Positions 28,090 through 36,813 of a stretch of DNA of 64,000 nucleotides are shown piece by piece. The stretch spans positions 62,001-126,000 of the forward strand of contig NZ_LANJ01000047.1 in NCBI RefSeq assembly GCF_000971295.1, written 5' to 3'. Within the stretch, counting starts at the first letter, position 1. Each line of letters opens with the position of its first letter. The notes beneath the pieces are model-generated. The model was given only the letters and a program-made list of their open reading frames with translations, was not told the DNA's origin and did no database searches. This DNA is from Devosia epidermidihirudinis (GTDB lineage Bacteria; Pseudomonadota; Alphaproteobacteria; Rhizobiales; Devosiaceae). Position numbers and translations under genes: made by a program.

Positions 28090-28668
28090 CTACCAGGCGG
28101 TCATCTTGCCGAGAATTTTAGGCTTGTCCTTGGCGCAGTCGAACTTGCCCGAAGCGTCGGCAGCCTGACGGGCCAATTCAATGGCGTCGGGATTGGCCAG
28201 CACGTCCACATAGGCGATGTGACAGATATTGCCTGGAACCAGCTGCGTCACCGACAGCACCTCATGGGTGCCCGGCGCGCCGGCGTCACCATCGGCCAGA
28301 ACGTAGCGCACAATTGTCGCCACGGGCAGCCAGCGCGCCAGCGCGTTGGACAGCCGCCACTCGATCTTGGGCCCAAGATAGTTCACGGGCGGCACGGTCT
28401 GGAATTTCTTAGGCTCGGCGGCGAGGTTGAACCCATAGCTGGTGGAAAAGCGCAGATCGCTTTCCTGAACCATCAGAGGATAGCCCTTATAGCCGGGACA
28501 GGCCCAACTGCTGAAGAAGTCATCAGCGTCCAGCACCATGCATTCATTGAGATCGAGATCGGTATAGGCGCTCATGAACGCGGCATGAGCGGGTGCGGCA
28601 CTGAGCAGCAGAGCGGCCGAAAACAGGGGCACAATAGACTTCAGCACGGCTCTATCCTTGTGTCGCAT
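28090..28668 (-). CDS. Predicted secreted protein, unknown family
   Basis: A 192-residue protein with a clear Sec signal peptide (basic RHKDRAVLK, hydrophobic core, cleavage after APAHA near residue 29). The mature part has conserved-looking cysteines in NECMVLDADDFFSSWACPG, GNICHIAYVDV and KFDCAKDK, likely paired in the periplasm. I do not recognise the family. A second in-frame ATG lies 12 bases upstream (28680) and no strong ribosome site distinguishes them. Divergent from ppa. Confidence 0.72.
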   Translation of the reverse strand: MRHKDRAVLKSIVPLFSAALLLSAAPAHAAFMSAYTDLDLNECMVLDADDFFSSWACPGYKGYPLMVQESDLRFSTSYGFNLAAEPKKFQTVPPVNYLGPKIEWRLSNALARWLPVATIVRYVLADGDAGAPGTHEVLSVTQLVPGNICHIAYVDVLANPDAIELARQAADASGKFDCAKDKPKILGKMTAW

Positions 28669-28767
28669 GGCAACAGACATGCCAATGTGGCTTGCTTTTG
28701 CGGCCTGTTCTGGGCAAGAAACGGCCACTTTCTCGCCCTCCCTCGATGAACGAGACCAGAAGCCAAA

Positions 28768-29301
28768 ATGAACATCGACGCAATCCCTACCGGCAAGTCC
28801 ATTCCCGACGACCTCAATGTCATCATTGAAGTTCCCCTGGGCGGCGAGCCGATCAAGTACGAAATCGACAAGGCATCGGGCGCGCTGTTCGTTGACCGGT
28901 TCCTGTACACACCCATGCGCTATCCGGGCAATTACGGCTTCGTGCCGCATACCCTGTGCGGCGATGGCGATCCGCTCGACGTGATCGTGATGAACTCGCG
29001 CCCGCTGGTGCCCGGCGCCGTGGTGCGCTCGCGCCCCATCGGCGTGCTCTACATGGAAGACGATGGTGGCCAGGATGAGAAGATCATCGCCCTGCCCGTC
29101 TCCAAGCTGACGCGCATGTATGACAACATCCACGACATCGAAGATTTCCCCGAGATCCAGCTCGAGCGCGTGAAGCACTTCTTCACCCACTACAAGGATC
29201 TCGAGCCCGGCAAGTGGGCCAAGATCGATCGTATCGGCAACCTGGCCGATGCACGCAAGGTGATCCTTGACTCGATCGAGCTGTACAATAAGTCCAAGTA
29301 A
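28768..29301 (+). CDS. ppa: Soluble inorganic pyrophosphatase
   Basis: Family I pyrophosphatase that hydrolyses pyrophosphate in the cytosol and pulls biosynthetic reactions forward. The 177-residue protein has [34 protein letters not shown], the signature DGDPLDVIV with the metal-binding aspartates, and [13 protein letters not shown]. Length is typical of bacterial enzymes. A separate membrane pyrophosphatase gene lies at 32.6-34.7 kb. Followed by a terminator. Confidence 0.98.
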   Translation: MNIDAIPTGKSIPDDLNVIIEVPLGGEPIKYEIDKASGALFVDRFLYTPMRYPGNYGFVPHTLCGDGDPLDVIVMNSRPLVPGAVVRSRPIGVLYMEDDGGQDEKIIALPVSKLTRMYDNIHDIEDFPEIQLERVKHFFTHYKDLEPGKWAKIDRIGNLADARKVILDSIELYNKSK

Positions 29302-29327
29302 GCCAGCGCTTGCGACACTGCTTTGAT

Positions 29328-29358
29328 AACGCCGCGCCGGGCAACCGGGGCGGCGTTT
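29328..29358 (+). terminator. Terminator of ppa
   Basis: Stem AACGCCGC paired with GCGGCGTT around a GC-rich loop, followed by TGTGTTTGG, 26 bases after the ppa stop. Confidence 0.75.
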
Positions 29359-29429
29359 GTGTTTGGCGACCACATCCTTGCCGCAAGTGGCTGGCAGGAG
29401 TGAATTTCGAGTTGATCAGGAGACGCTGC

Positions 29430-30809
29430 ATGAGATCTGTTGGCTTGGCTTTGGGCGCCATTCTATTGTCCGGCACATTGGCCTTTGCACAGACGACGGA
29501 TGGGACCGTGGATCAAAACGAGATCGAACAGATCGTACGCGACCGCGTCGAGCGCGACCAGCAGGGCGTGGGCCTGACCGCAGCGGTTATCGTTGATGAC
29601 CAGCCGGTCTTTGCCAATACGGGCATGCAGGATGTGAACGGGGAAACCCCGGTCGATGATCACACGATCTTCGAGATCGGCTCGATCACCAAGATCTTCA
29701 CCAATCTGCTGCTGGCGCAGCTGGTGGTTGAGGGCAAGATCGATCTCGACAAGCCGGTGATCGACTATCTGCCCGAAGGCACCAAACTGCCCGAGTTTGA
29801 AGGCAAGAGCATCAGCGTCTTTGATCTGGCAACGCATTATTCGGGCCTGCCTTCCGTGCCGGCAGAACTGGCCAGTGGCGATCTCGACAATCCCTATGCC
29901 GACTATGACGCGACCAAGTTCTATGCTTTCCTCGCCAGCTATACGTTGACGCGCGCGCCGGGCGCCGAGTTTGAATATTCCAATATCGGCACCTCGCTTC
30001 TGGGCCAGGCGATCAGCCATGTGGCGGGCAAGCCTTATGCTGATCTCGTCAGCGAACGCATTCTGACCCCGCTCGACATGACTGAGACCTCCATCACGGT
30101 GGATGATTTCTTTGCCTTTGCCGGTGGCCACAATGCCGATCGTCAGCCTGTATCCCATTGGGATTTCGACGTATTTGCGCCCGCAGGCGCCTATCGCTCG
30201 ACGGCGACCGATATGGCCAAGTTCGTTGCGGCGGCAAGCGGACAAGTGTCGACGCCTCTGGATGCCGCTTTTGCCAAAATGTTCGACCGCACCCGACCGG
30301 CCGGCAGCCCCGGCATGAATATCGGGCTTGGCTGGATGCTGCTCGACGCACCCGATAGCCAGATCGCCTGGCACAATGGCGGCACGGGCGGCTTTAACAG
30401 CTTCATCGGCTTTGACCGCACCAGCAAGCGCGCCTCGCTGGTGCTGTCCAACGCCCTGACGCTGACCGGCATCGAGGATATCGGCTTCCACCTGATCGAT
30501 GAAAAAGCCCCCCTCGCGCCCCAGCCTAAGCCGCGCACGGCCGTGGATATCGATGTGTCGGTGCTGCCCAACTACGTCGGCACCTACCAGCTGGGCCCGG
30601 AAATGGACCTTGAGGTGACGACCGACGCCGGCCATCTTTTCGTGCAGGCTTCGGGACAGGGCAAGCTCGAAGTCTTCCCCGAAAGCGCGACCGAGTTTTT
30701 CTTTAAGGATGTCGACGCGCAAATCACTTTTGAAACCGATGCCAGCGGCAAGGCCACCGGGCTCGTGCTGCACCAGAACGGCATGGACCTACCCGGCAAA
30801 CGCAAGTGA
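29430..30809 (+). CDS. Serine beta-lactamase-fold hydrolase, secreted
   Basis: A 459-residue exported protein with a signal peptide (cleavage near LAFAQ, residue 20-21) and the class C/DD-peptidase fold: S85-I-T-K88 in FEIGSITKIF, the YSN motif in FEYSNIGTSLLGQ, and HNGGTGGFNSFIGF in place of KTG. A C-terminal beta domain of about 100 residues follows. Such proteins are esterases, D-aminopeptidases or beta-lactamases; the substrate cannot be told. ATG 29430 follows AGGAG. Its stop overlaps the GTG start of the next gene, so the two are coupled. Confidence 0.9.
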   Translation: MRSVGLALGAILLSGTLAFAQTTDGTVDQNEIEQIVRDRVERDQQGVGLTAAVIVDDQPVFANTGMQDVNGETPVDDHTIFEIGSITKIFTNLLLAQLVVEGKIDLDKPVIDYLPEGTKLPEFEGKSISVFDLATHYSGLPSVPAELASGDLDNPYADYDATKFYAFLASYTLTRAPGAEFEYSNIGTSLLGQAISHVAGKPYADLVSERILTPLDMTETSITVDDFFAFAGGHNADRQPVSHWDFDVFAPAGAYRSTATDMAKFVAAASGQVSTPLDAAFAKMFDRTRPAGSPGMNIGLGWMLLDAPDSQIAWHNGGTGGFNSFIGFDRTSKRASLVLSNALTLTGIEDIGFHLIDEKAPLAPQPKPRTAVDIDVSVLPNYVGTYQLGPEMDLEVTTDAGHLFVQASGQGKLEVFPESATEFFFKDVDAQITFETDASGKATGLVLHQNGMDLPGKRK

Positions 30810-31402
30810 GTGGCCGCATCGTCATTCTCAATGGCGCGCCGCGTGCCGGCAAATCCACCCTTGCGGCGGCGATGCAGACGGACCTCGGCGGGCACTGGAT
30901 CAATCTCGGTGTCGACGTCATCAATCGATCCCTGCCCCCAGACCTGGTGCCGGGGATCGGTCTACGCCCCGGAGGCGAGCGGCCCGAATTGGAGCCGCTG
31001 CTGCCAGCGCTGTACGTCGCGCTCTATGATTCCATCGCCGCCCATGCGCGGCAGGGCTTCAACGTGGTGGCGGACCTCGGCCATCACGACCATTACAGCC
31101 AGACGCTGAACCTCTTGCCCCAATGCCTGGTGCGGCTTGCCGGGCTTGATGTGCTGCTGGTTGGCGTCAGCTGCGATCTCGACACCATCATGGCGCGGCG
31201 CAATGCCAATCCGGACGGCTACGTTGCTGGCGAGGGCGTTCCTGCGCCGGTGCAACGCTGGCAGGACAGCGTGCATGTGCCCGGGATTTACGACCTTGTG
31301 GTCGATGGCGCTGCGCCGCCCGCCGACGCGGTGGCGGCGATTGCTGCGGCGCTCGCCAATCCTCCCACGCCCAGCGCCGCCAGCCAACTCACTGGACGCT
31401 AA
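30806..31402 (+). CDS. Chloramphenicol phosphotransferase-like P-loop kinase
   Basis: A 198-residue protein with a Walker A loop GAPRAGKST (residues 10-18) after RIVILN, the layout of the CPT family that phosphorylates chloramphenicol in Streptomyces. Other marks are LGVDVINRSLPPDL, the ADLGHHDHY acidic segment, and LLVGVSCDLDTIMARR. The start is GTG 30806, overlapping the preceding stop (GTGA). The substrate in this organism is unknown, and antibiotic resistance should not be assumed. Confidence 0.82.
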   Translation: MSGRIVILNGAPRAGKSTLAAAMQTDLGGHWINLGVDVINRSLPPDLVPGIGLRPGGERPELEPLLPALYVALYDSIAAHARQGFNVVADLGHHDHYSQTLNLLPQCLVRLAGLDVLLVGVSCDLDTIMARRNANPDGYVAGEGVPAPVQRWQDSVHVPGIYDLVVDGAAPPADAVAAIAAALANPPTPSAASQLTGR

Positions 31403-31473
31403 CCCCGTCATCGCGGACGTGATTTGCGCCCGGCCGCGTTAGAGCGCACCCTTGCTACAACAAGGAGGCGCAG

Positions 31474-31665
31474 ATGGGCATTGCCAGAGCAATTGCCGGT
31501 ATCGTGCTACTGGTGATCGGCGGGCTTTGGACCCTCCAGGGGTCCAATGTCATTGCCGGCAGCGCGATGAGCGGGCAGAGCCATTGGCTCTATATCGGCA
31601 TCGTCGTTTTAGTGGCGGGGATCGCCCTGCTGATCTGGTCGGTCCGCGAACGCAGGCGGCCCTGA
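31474..31665 (+). CDS. Small two-helix membrane protein, unknown
   Basis: A 63-residue protein with two transmembrane helices (about 3-25 and 38-57) and a basic C-terminus RERRRP. The start has an excellent AGGAGG ribosome site 6 bases upstream, which supports it being real. Function unknown. Its stop abuts the stop of the convergent reductase-like gene. Confidence 0.75.
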   Translation: MGIARAIAGIVLLVIGGLWTLQGSNVIAGSAMSGQSHWLYIGIVVLVAGIALLIWSVRERRRP

Positions 31666-32217
31666 CTAGTCTTCACGCAAACCATAGCGCAGGACCACAT
31701 TGCCCTTTGAGGTCTGCTGCGAGCCGATCAGCGTGAGGCGCGTGGTCGGGTCATCGGGCAGGAACAGATGACGTCCCTTGCCGCTGATCACCGGATGCAT
31801 GATCAGGGTCAGCTCGTCCATCAGCCCACCCAGCATCAGCTGACGCACCAGCGACATGCCGCCCATGGCGGCAATGGTGCCGCCGGGTTGCGCCTTCAAT
31901 CCGCGCACGAAATCGTGGAGATCACCGTCGATCAGGCTGGCATTGCTCCAGGCCAGCGGGCCCTTGAGCGTGTCGGAGGCGACGAATTTCGGCACCGCAT
32001 TGATGAAGCTGGCAAAGCCCTCATCCTGCTGCGCATTGGGCCAATAGCCGGCCCATTCCTCATAGCCGACCCGGCCCATCAGCACGGTATCGACCTCGCC
32101 CATCACGCCGCCGAGCAGCATGCCCAATTCATCATCAAAGCTGTCGAACTGGAAAAGGTTTGGCGCTTCTGCCACGCCATCGACCGAATAGAACAAGCCT
32201 GCAGTGAGTTTACGCAT
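31666..32217 (-). CDS. Dihydrofolate reductase/RibD C-terminal family protein
   Basis: A 183-residue protein of the RibD-C/YwjB-like group with the DHFR fold: KLTAGLFYSVDGV at the start, VLMGRVGYEEWAGYWP, AAMGGMSLVRQLM and LIMHPVISGKGRHLF. ATG 32217 follows GGGAG; the frame upstream is not conserved. These proteins are probably NADPH-dependent reductases of unknown substrate, and it is not the housekeeping FolA. Confidence 0.88.
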   Translation of the reverse strand: MRKLTAGLFYSVDGVAEAPNLFQFDSFDDELGMLLGGVMGEVDTVLMGRVGYEEWAGYWPNAQQDEGFASFINAVPKFVASDTLKGPLAWSNASLIDGDLHDFVRGLKAQPGGTIAAMGGMSLVRQLMLGGLMDELTLIMHPVISGKGRHLFLPDDPTTRLTLIGSQQTSKGNVVLRYGLRED

Positions 32218-32407
32218 TTTGTCTCCCAAAGATCTGGCCGCCCCACGGCTGCCATTTGGTAACACAACGAACCATCCCAGCGGAATTCGACACGACAGCT
32301 GAATTTTGTGAATTGGCTAACGGGGGAGAGGACAGGCCACCCGGTTGAGCTGGGGTTGGATGGGGTAGGCCCAGCCAGGCCCGGACCATAAACCCCTCCC
32401 CACCGTC

Positions 32408-32475
32408 ATTGCCCGGCTTGTCCGGGCAATCCACCTCACCGCGCGAAGATGGATCACCCGGACAAGCCGGGTGAT
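32408..32475. repeat. Pair of inverted palindromic repeats
   Basis: ATTGCCCGGCTTGTCCGGGC and onward (32408-32430) and ATCACCCGGACAAGCCGGGT and onward (32453-32475) are palindromes sharing an inverted CCGGCTTGTCCGG core. They lie in a gene-free stretch (32218-32561) that otherwise holds only the hppA terminator and the upstream end of the reductase gene. Confidence 0.75.
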
Positions 32476-32500
32476 GACGATGGGGGCTATGGTGGTGGCA

Positions 32501-32530
32501 AAAGAGAAGGCCCGGAGTTTCCTCCGGGCC
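32501..32530 (-). terminator. Terminator of hppA
   Basis: Stem GGCCCGGAG with CTCCGGGCC around TTT; on the minus strand it is followed by TTCTCTTTT, about 30 bases after the hppA stop. Confidence 0.85.
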
Positions 32531-32561
32531 CTCGTCAGTGTCGGTCGAGGTGGATTCCTCG

Positions 32562-34706
32562 TCAGCCCAGATGTGCCAACACCGCTAGCAGCAGCAGGGC
32601 CACGATATTGGTGATCTTGATCATCGGGTTCACGGCAGGGCCTGCTGTGTCCTTGTAGGGGTCGCCGACGGTGTCGCCGGTGACGGAGGCCTTGTGGGCG
32701 TCGCTTCCCTTGTGGTGGGTGACGCCGTGGCTGTCGGTGAAGCCGTCTTCGAAGCTCTTTTTGGCATTATCCCACGCGCCGCCACCGGCGGTCATGGAGA
32801 TGGCGACAAAGAGCCCGGTGACAATGACGCCCATCAGCATGGCGCCCAGCGCCGAGAAGCCTGCGGCGGGTCCGGCGATCCAGTTGATCACGAAGAACAC
32901 CACGATGGGCGACAGCACGGGCAGCAGGCTCGGCACGATCATTTCGCGGATAGCGGCCTTGGTCAGCATGTCGACGGCCCGGCCATAGTCGGGCTTTTCC
33001 GTTCCAGCCATGATGCCCGGACGTTCCTTGAACTGGCGGCGCACTTCCACCACCACCGATTGAGCGGCGCGACCCACGGCCGTCATGCTCATGCCACCGA
33101 ACAGGAACGGCAAGAGGCCACCAAACAGCAGGCCCACCACGACATAGGGGTCGGCCAGCGAGAAGGTGAGTTGGCCAACGCCTCGGAAGATGGCGGGGGC
33201 ATCAGGCAGGGACGAGAAGTAGATCAGGTCCTGCGTATAGGCAGCGAATAGCACCAGAGCGCCGAGGCCCGCCGAGCCGATGGCATAGCCCTTGGTAACG
33301 GCCTTGGTGGTGTTGCCCACAGCGTCGAGCGCGTCGGTATTGTGGCGCACTTCCTTGTCGAGGCCCGCCATTTCGGCAATGCCGCCGGCATTGTCGGTGA
33401 CAGGTCCAAAGGCGTCGAGCGCCACGACGATACCGGCCAGCGCCAGCATGGTGGCAACGGCAAAGGCAATGCCGAAAAGACCCGCCAGATTATAGGTGAC
33501 GATAATGCCCGCGATGATGACCAGAGCAGGCAGCGCGGTCGATTCCAGCGATACGGCAAGGCCCTGGATGACGTTGGTGCCATGGCCGGTGACAGAGGCT
33601 TCAGCGATCGAATTGACCGGGCGGCGATTGGTGCCGGTGTAATATTCGGTGATGACGATGATCAGACCGGTGATGACCAGACCCGCCACGCCGCACCAGA
33701 ACAGGCTCATCGGCGTAAAGGTCTTGTCATTGGCGGCGATGGCAACGTTGAGATCGCCAAACACAAACCACAGTACCGGCAGCAGGATGATCAGTGACAG
33801 TACGCCCGTGGCAATGATGCCCTTGTAAAGCGCGCCCATGATGTTGTTGGACGCGCCCAGCTTGACGAAATAGGTGCCGATGATCGAGGTGACGACGCAG
33901 GCGCCGCCAATCGCCAGTGGCAGCACCATGCCTGCGAGCTTGAACGCGTCGGGCAGGATGATGGCGGCCAGCACCATGGTGGCGACGATGGTCACCACAT
34001 AGGTTTCGAACAGGTCGGCGGCCATACCGGCGCAGTCACCAACATTGTCGCCGACATTATCGGCGATGGTGGCTGGGTTGCGCGGATCATCTTCCGGAAT
34101 GCCAGCTTCGACCTTGCCCACCATGTCGCCGCCGACGTCCGCACCCTTGGTGAAGATGCCGCCGCCGAGACGGGCGAAAATGGAAATCAGCGACGCGCCG
34201 AAGCTCAAGGCCACCAGCGAGTCGATGACGGTGCGGCTGGTTTCGCCAAAGCCAAGGAATTGGGTGAGTACGATGAAATAGAGGGTGACGCCGAGCAGGC
34301 CCAGCCCCGCCACCAAGAGGCCCGTGACTGCGCCCGATTTGAATGCGAGATCAAGGCCTTTACCGAGCGAAGAAATCGCCGCTTGGGCCACCCGCACGTT
34401 GGCGCGCACCGAGATGTTCATGCCGATAAAACCGGCTGCCCCCGACAGCACGGCGCCAAGCAGGAAGCCGATGGCGGCATAGATGCCGAGCAGGAAATAG
34501 GCGGCGATCAAGATGACGACGCCGACAATCGCAATGGTGGTGTATTGCCGTTTCAGATAAGCCGACGCCCCCTCGCGTACGGCTGCGGAGATTTCCTGCA
34601 TGCGGGCTGAACCGGCATCGGCCGCCAGCAGGGTGCGCGTGGTGATCACGCCATAGACGATAGACAGACCGCCGCAGACGACGATCAGCCAAAGTGCCAA
34701 AGTCAT
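32562..34706 (-). CDS. hppA: Membrane-bound proton-translocating pyrophosphatase
   Basis: Couples pyrophosphate hydrolysis to proton pumping across the membrane. The 714-residue protein has about 16 transmembrane helices, the substrate motif [20 protein letters not shown] followed by [20 protein letters not shown], and the second acidic motif in [12 protein letters not shown]. The segment [16 protein letters not shown] has Lys at the position that distinguishes K+-independent H+-pyrophosphatases (Ala in K+-dependent ones). ATG 34706 has a GAGGG ribosome site. It is likely its own transcription unit. Confidence 0.97.
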   Translation of the reverse strand: MTLALWLIVVCGGLSIVYGVITTRTLLAADAGSARMQEISAAVREGASAYLKRQYTTIAIVGVVILIAAYFLLGIYAAIGFLLGAVLSGAAGFIGMNISVRANVRVAQAAISSLGKGLDLAFKSGAVTGLLVAGLGLLGVTLYFIVLTQFLGFGETSRTVIDSLVALSFGASLISIFARLGGGIFTKGADVGGDMVGKVEAGIPEDDPRNPATIADNVGDNVGDCAGMAADLFETYVVTIVATMVLAAIILPDAFKLAGMVLPLAIGGACVVTSIIGTYFVKLGASNNIMGALYKGIIATGVLSLIILLPVLWFVFGDLNVAIAANDKTFTPMSLFWCGVAGLVITGLIIVITEYYTGTNRRPVNSIAEASVTGHGTNVIQGLAVSLESTALPALVIIAGIIVTYNLAGLFGIAFAVATMLALAGIVVALDAFGPVTDNAGGIAEMAGLDKEVRHNTDALDAVGNTTKAVTKGYAIGSAGLGALVLFAAYTQDLIYFSSLPDAPAIFRGVGQLTFSLADPYVVVGLLFGGLLPFLFGGMSMTAVGRAAQSVVVEVRRQFKERPGIMAGTEKPDYGRAVDMLTKAAIREMIVPSLLPVLSPIVVFFVINWIAGPAAGFSALGAMLMGVIVTGLFVAISMTAGGGAWDNAKKSFEDGFTDSHGVTHHKGSDAHKASVTGDTVGDPYKDTAGPAVNPMIKITNIVALLLLAVLAHLG

Positions 34707-34881
34707 TCTTTAGTCCCTCTCGGTGTTCCTCCGGGGACCCAATCGCAGACCTGGCCGGTCCTCCAACCGGCATGAGCCTACCCCTCCATGAGCCCCTCTG
34801 ACGTCGAGATTAGCGGGATTGCATGGTTAAGCAATGGATATTGCGGTGAATTGTCGCAGGCGGCTCAGCTGGCAGAAAAGC

Positions 34882-35340
34882 TCACGGCTGGCGGTAAATG
34901 TCGGCTTTGACGATGGCCATCAATCGATCAGGGTTGGGTGGCGGACCAAAGCCGTATTTCTGGTAGAGGCTGTGCGCATCCTGGGTTGCCAGCATGAAAC
35001 GGCGCAGGCCCTGCAAATCGGGGTGGACGAAGATTGCATCCAGCAAGCCTTTGCCAAGGCCCTTCCCCTGCAGGGCTGGATCGATGAACACATCAGCCAA
35101 CCAGGCGAAGGTGGCGCGATCGGTGATCACCCGGGCGAAGCCAAGCTGTGCACCATCCGTCTTATAGAGGCCGAAAACGATGGAATTGGCGAGTGAGCGG
35201 GCCACGACATCCCGCGGAATGCCGTGGGCCCAATAGCTCACTTCGCTCAAATAGCGGTGCACGTAGTCGATATCGATCCGCGTCGGATCGCTCGACACTT
35301 CATAGCCTTGCGGCAAGGGCACGTTGGTTGCCTGGCTCAC
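34882..35340 (-). CDS. GNAT-family N-acetyltransferase
   Basis: A 152-residue single GNAT domain with the acetyl-CoA motif ALQGKGLGKGLLDAIF (motif A, Q/RxxGxG/A pattern), FAWLADVFIDP before it, and SLYQKYGFGPP near the end. The start is GTG 35340, 6 bases after the yggT stop, with TAAGG as ribosome site, so it is co-transcribed with yggT. Substrate unknown. Confidence 0.9.
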   Translation of the reverse strand: MSQATNVPLPQGYEVSSDPTRIDIDYVHRYLSEVSYWAHGIPRDVVARSLANSIVFGLYKTDGAQLGFARVITDRATFAWLADVFIDPALQGKGLGKGLLDAIFVHPDLQGLRRFMLATQDAHSLYQKYGFGPPPNPDRLMAIVKADIYRQP

Positions 35341-35346
35341 AGGGCC

Positions 35347-35637
35347 TTACGGGAAGTACGGATAGCCATAGCGCACGATCAGCTGCTGGATGAAGAAGAT
35401 GCCCAGAAACAGGATGATGGGCGAAATATCGAGCCCGGAGAAATTGGGCATGACGCGACGGATCGGCCGCAGCAGCGGTTCGGTCAATTGGTTGACCACG
35501 CGCCAGACCGCCTCGACGAACTGATTGCGGGTATTGATGACATTGAACGAAATCAGCCAGCTCATGATGATCATGATGAGCAGAACCCACCAGTAGAGCT
35601 GGAGGATTACCATTATCACATCCAGAACGGCCTTCAT
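35347..35637 (-). CDS. YggT-family membrane protein
   Basis: A 96-residue protein with two hydrophobic regions and the family core VINTRNQFVEAVWRVVNQLT and EPLLRPIRRVMPNFSGLDIS. YggT proteins are linked to osmotic shock tolerance or divisome/membrane protein assembly in other bacteria, with no agreed activity. ATG 35637 has an AGGAG ribosome site. First gene of a pair with the GNAT gene. Confidence 0.93.
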   Translation of the reverse strand: MKAVLDVIMVILQLYWWVLLIMIIMSWLISFNVINTRNQFVEAVWRVVNQLTEPLLRPIRRVMPNFSGLDISPIILFLGIFFIQQLIVRYGYPYFP

Positions 35638-35708
35638 CGCAGTCTCCTGTTGAATGGGCATTTATCTAATGGGTTGATGGCCTTGCCACAAGGGCTAGCG
35701 CCACAAGC

Positions 35709-35840
35709 AAAAGAGCCCCTTACCGGGCAAAACGGTTCGGGGCTCCAATGACTGACATCCGGTACGCACAACAAAACTCCGGATACGCCCTCAATTGCAC
35801 GAAGCGTGCCAAGTCGGTGCGGCCGGCAAACCGGGGCTCA
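35709..35840 (-). ncRNA. Candidate structured small RNA with intrinsic terminator
   Basis: Read on the minus strand this 130-base stretch can fold into successive hairpins: CCGG-tttg-CCGG, GCACG-ctt-CGTGC, ATCCGG/CCGGAT with a 16-base loop, then a terminator GAGCCCC...GGGGCTC-TTTT. The 8-mer GAGCCCCG occurs twice (5' end, complement at 35832-35839, and 5' arm of the terminator, 35738-35745), but there is only one GGGGCTC, so two mutually exclusive closing stems are possible. No open frame with a ribosome site. It could be an independent sRNA, the 3' end of the dedA mRNA, or a leader of yggT. Confidence 0.5.
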
Positions 35841-35948
35841 GAAGTTAAGGTGTTGTAAAAATAAGCGTTTTAGCAGCGAGGCTGCATTGCAAAATGCGAG
35901 GCGGGTTGCAGAATGCGAGCGGCAAGCGGTGTCGCCACTCCTGCGTCC

Positions 35949-36095
35949 CCTCGCCCCTCAGGGGAGAGGGTAGCGACGCCGGGAGCCTTGGCGACCTGGC
36001 AAAGCTAGGGTGAGGGGTGCCGTTTCTCGGCTCGAGCCGAAACATTGCACCCCTCACCCGGCGCTACGCGCCGACCTCTCCCCTGAGGGGCGAGG
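35949..36095. repeat. Compound inverted-repeat element
   Basis: Two exact 21-base inverted arms (35949-35969 and 36075-36095, core CTCGCCCCTCAGGGGAGAG) enclose a second, nested palindrome of 52 bases: GGGTGAGGGGTGC (36008-36020) and its exact complement (36047-36059) around TCGGCTCGAGCCGA (36027-36040), all centred at the same point. With the RNA candidate it fills the gene-free interval 35638-36112. The stop codon of dedA is only 18 bases beyond. It resembles a REP/BIME-type mobile repeat. Confidence 0.75.
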
Positions 36096-36112
36096 TGAAG
36101 TGGTGGCGTGGA

Positions 36113-36721
36113 CTACGCCCGGGCCTTGCTCGGCTTCCAGGTCGCGACTTTGAGCAGGTAGAGCACGATCACCAGACCCAGCACGATGTAGCTCAGCGGG
36201 TCGAGCACAACCTCGATGACCTCGTAATGCTCGTGCAGGATGTATCCCGCCATGGTGAGGAAGATGTTCCAGATCAGCGCACCAGTGGTCGAGGCGGCGA
36301 GGAACACCGGCAGGCTCATACGCGACAGGCCCGCGGGAATGGAAATCAGCGTGCGGATCAGCGGGATCAGGCGACCAAACAGCACGATGATGGGCCCGAA
36401 GCGTTTGAACCACCCCACCGCCAGATCGATTTCGTCGGCATTGAAAGCCATGACGCGACCGAAACGGTCGGCCAGCCAGCGCACGCGATCAAGCCCGAAC
36501 AGGCGCCCGGCATAATACCAGGGCAGCATGCCGACAACGGCGCCGATGGTGGCGGCGGCCAGCACGCCAAAAAGATTGAGATCGCCATTGGCAGCGGCAT
36601 AGCCGGCAAAGGGAATGATCAGCTCGGACGGGATGGGCGGAAAGATCGATTCCGCCAGCATCACCATAAAGATGCCGACATAGCCCCAGTCGGAAATGGT
36701 CTGGATGATCCAGTCTGTCAT
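36113..36721 (-). CDS. DedA-family membrane protein
   Basis: A 202-residue polytopic protein of the DedA/SNARE-associated (VTT) family, implicated in lipid carrier recycling and membrane homeostasis. Seen: ESIFPPIPSELIIPFAGYAA, the GALVGMLPWYYAGRLFG-type segment, and FGRLIPLIRTLISIPAGLSR with the functionally needed arginines. ATG 36721 follows AGGAG. Which phospholipid it moves cannot be told. Confidence 0.95.
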   Translation of the reverse strand: MTDWIIQTISDWGYVGIFMVMLAESIFPPIPSELIIPFAGYAAANGDLNLFGVLAAATIGAVVGMLPWYYAGRLFGLDRVRWLADRFGRVMAFNADEIDLAVGWFKRFGPIIVLFGRLIPLIRTLISIPAGLSRMSLPVFLAASTTGALIWNIFLTMAGYILHEHYEVIEVVLDPLSYIVLGLVIVLYLLKVATWKPSKARA

Positions 36722-36781
36722 GGGGTTCGGCTCCTGTTTGATGTGGCGGCCAAGATCGCTGCCAAATGACAAGAAAAGGTA

Positions 36782-36812
36782 AGGGCCCCGACGTTTCCGT
36801 GGGGCCCTGACA
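36782..36812 (-). terminator. Terminator of typA
   Basis: Stem AGGGCCCC with GGGGCCCT about an internal GACGTTTCCGT; on the minus strand T-rich sequence (TTACCTTTTCTT) follows. It lies directly after the typA stop. Confidence 0.75.
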
Positions 36813-36813
36813 C

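Noticed and set aside
30806-31402. Calling the CPT-like kinase a chloramphenicol resistance gene
   Set aside because: Only the fold and Walker A support the family; many such proteins have other substrates and there is no resistance context.
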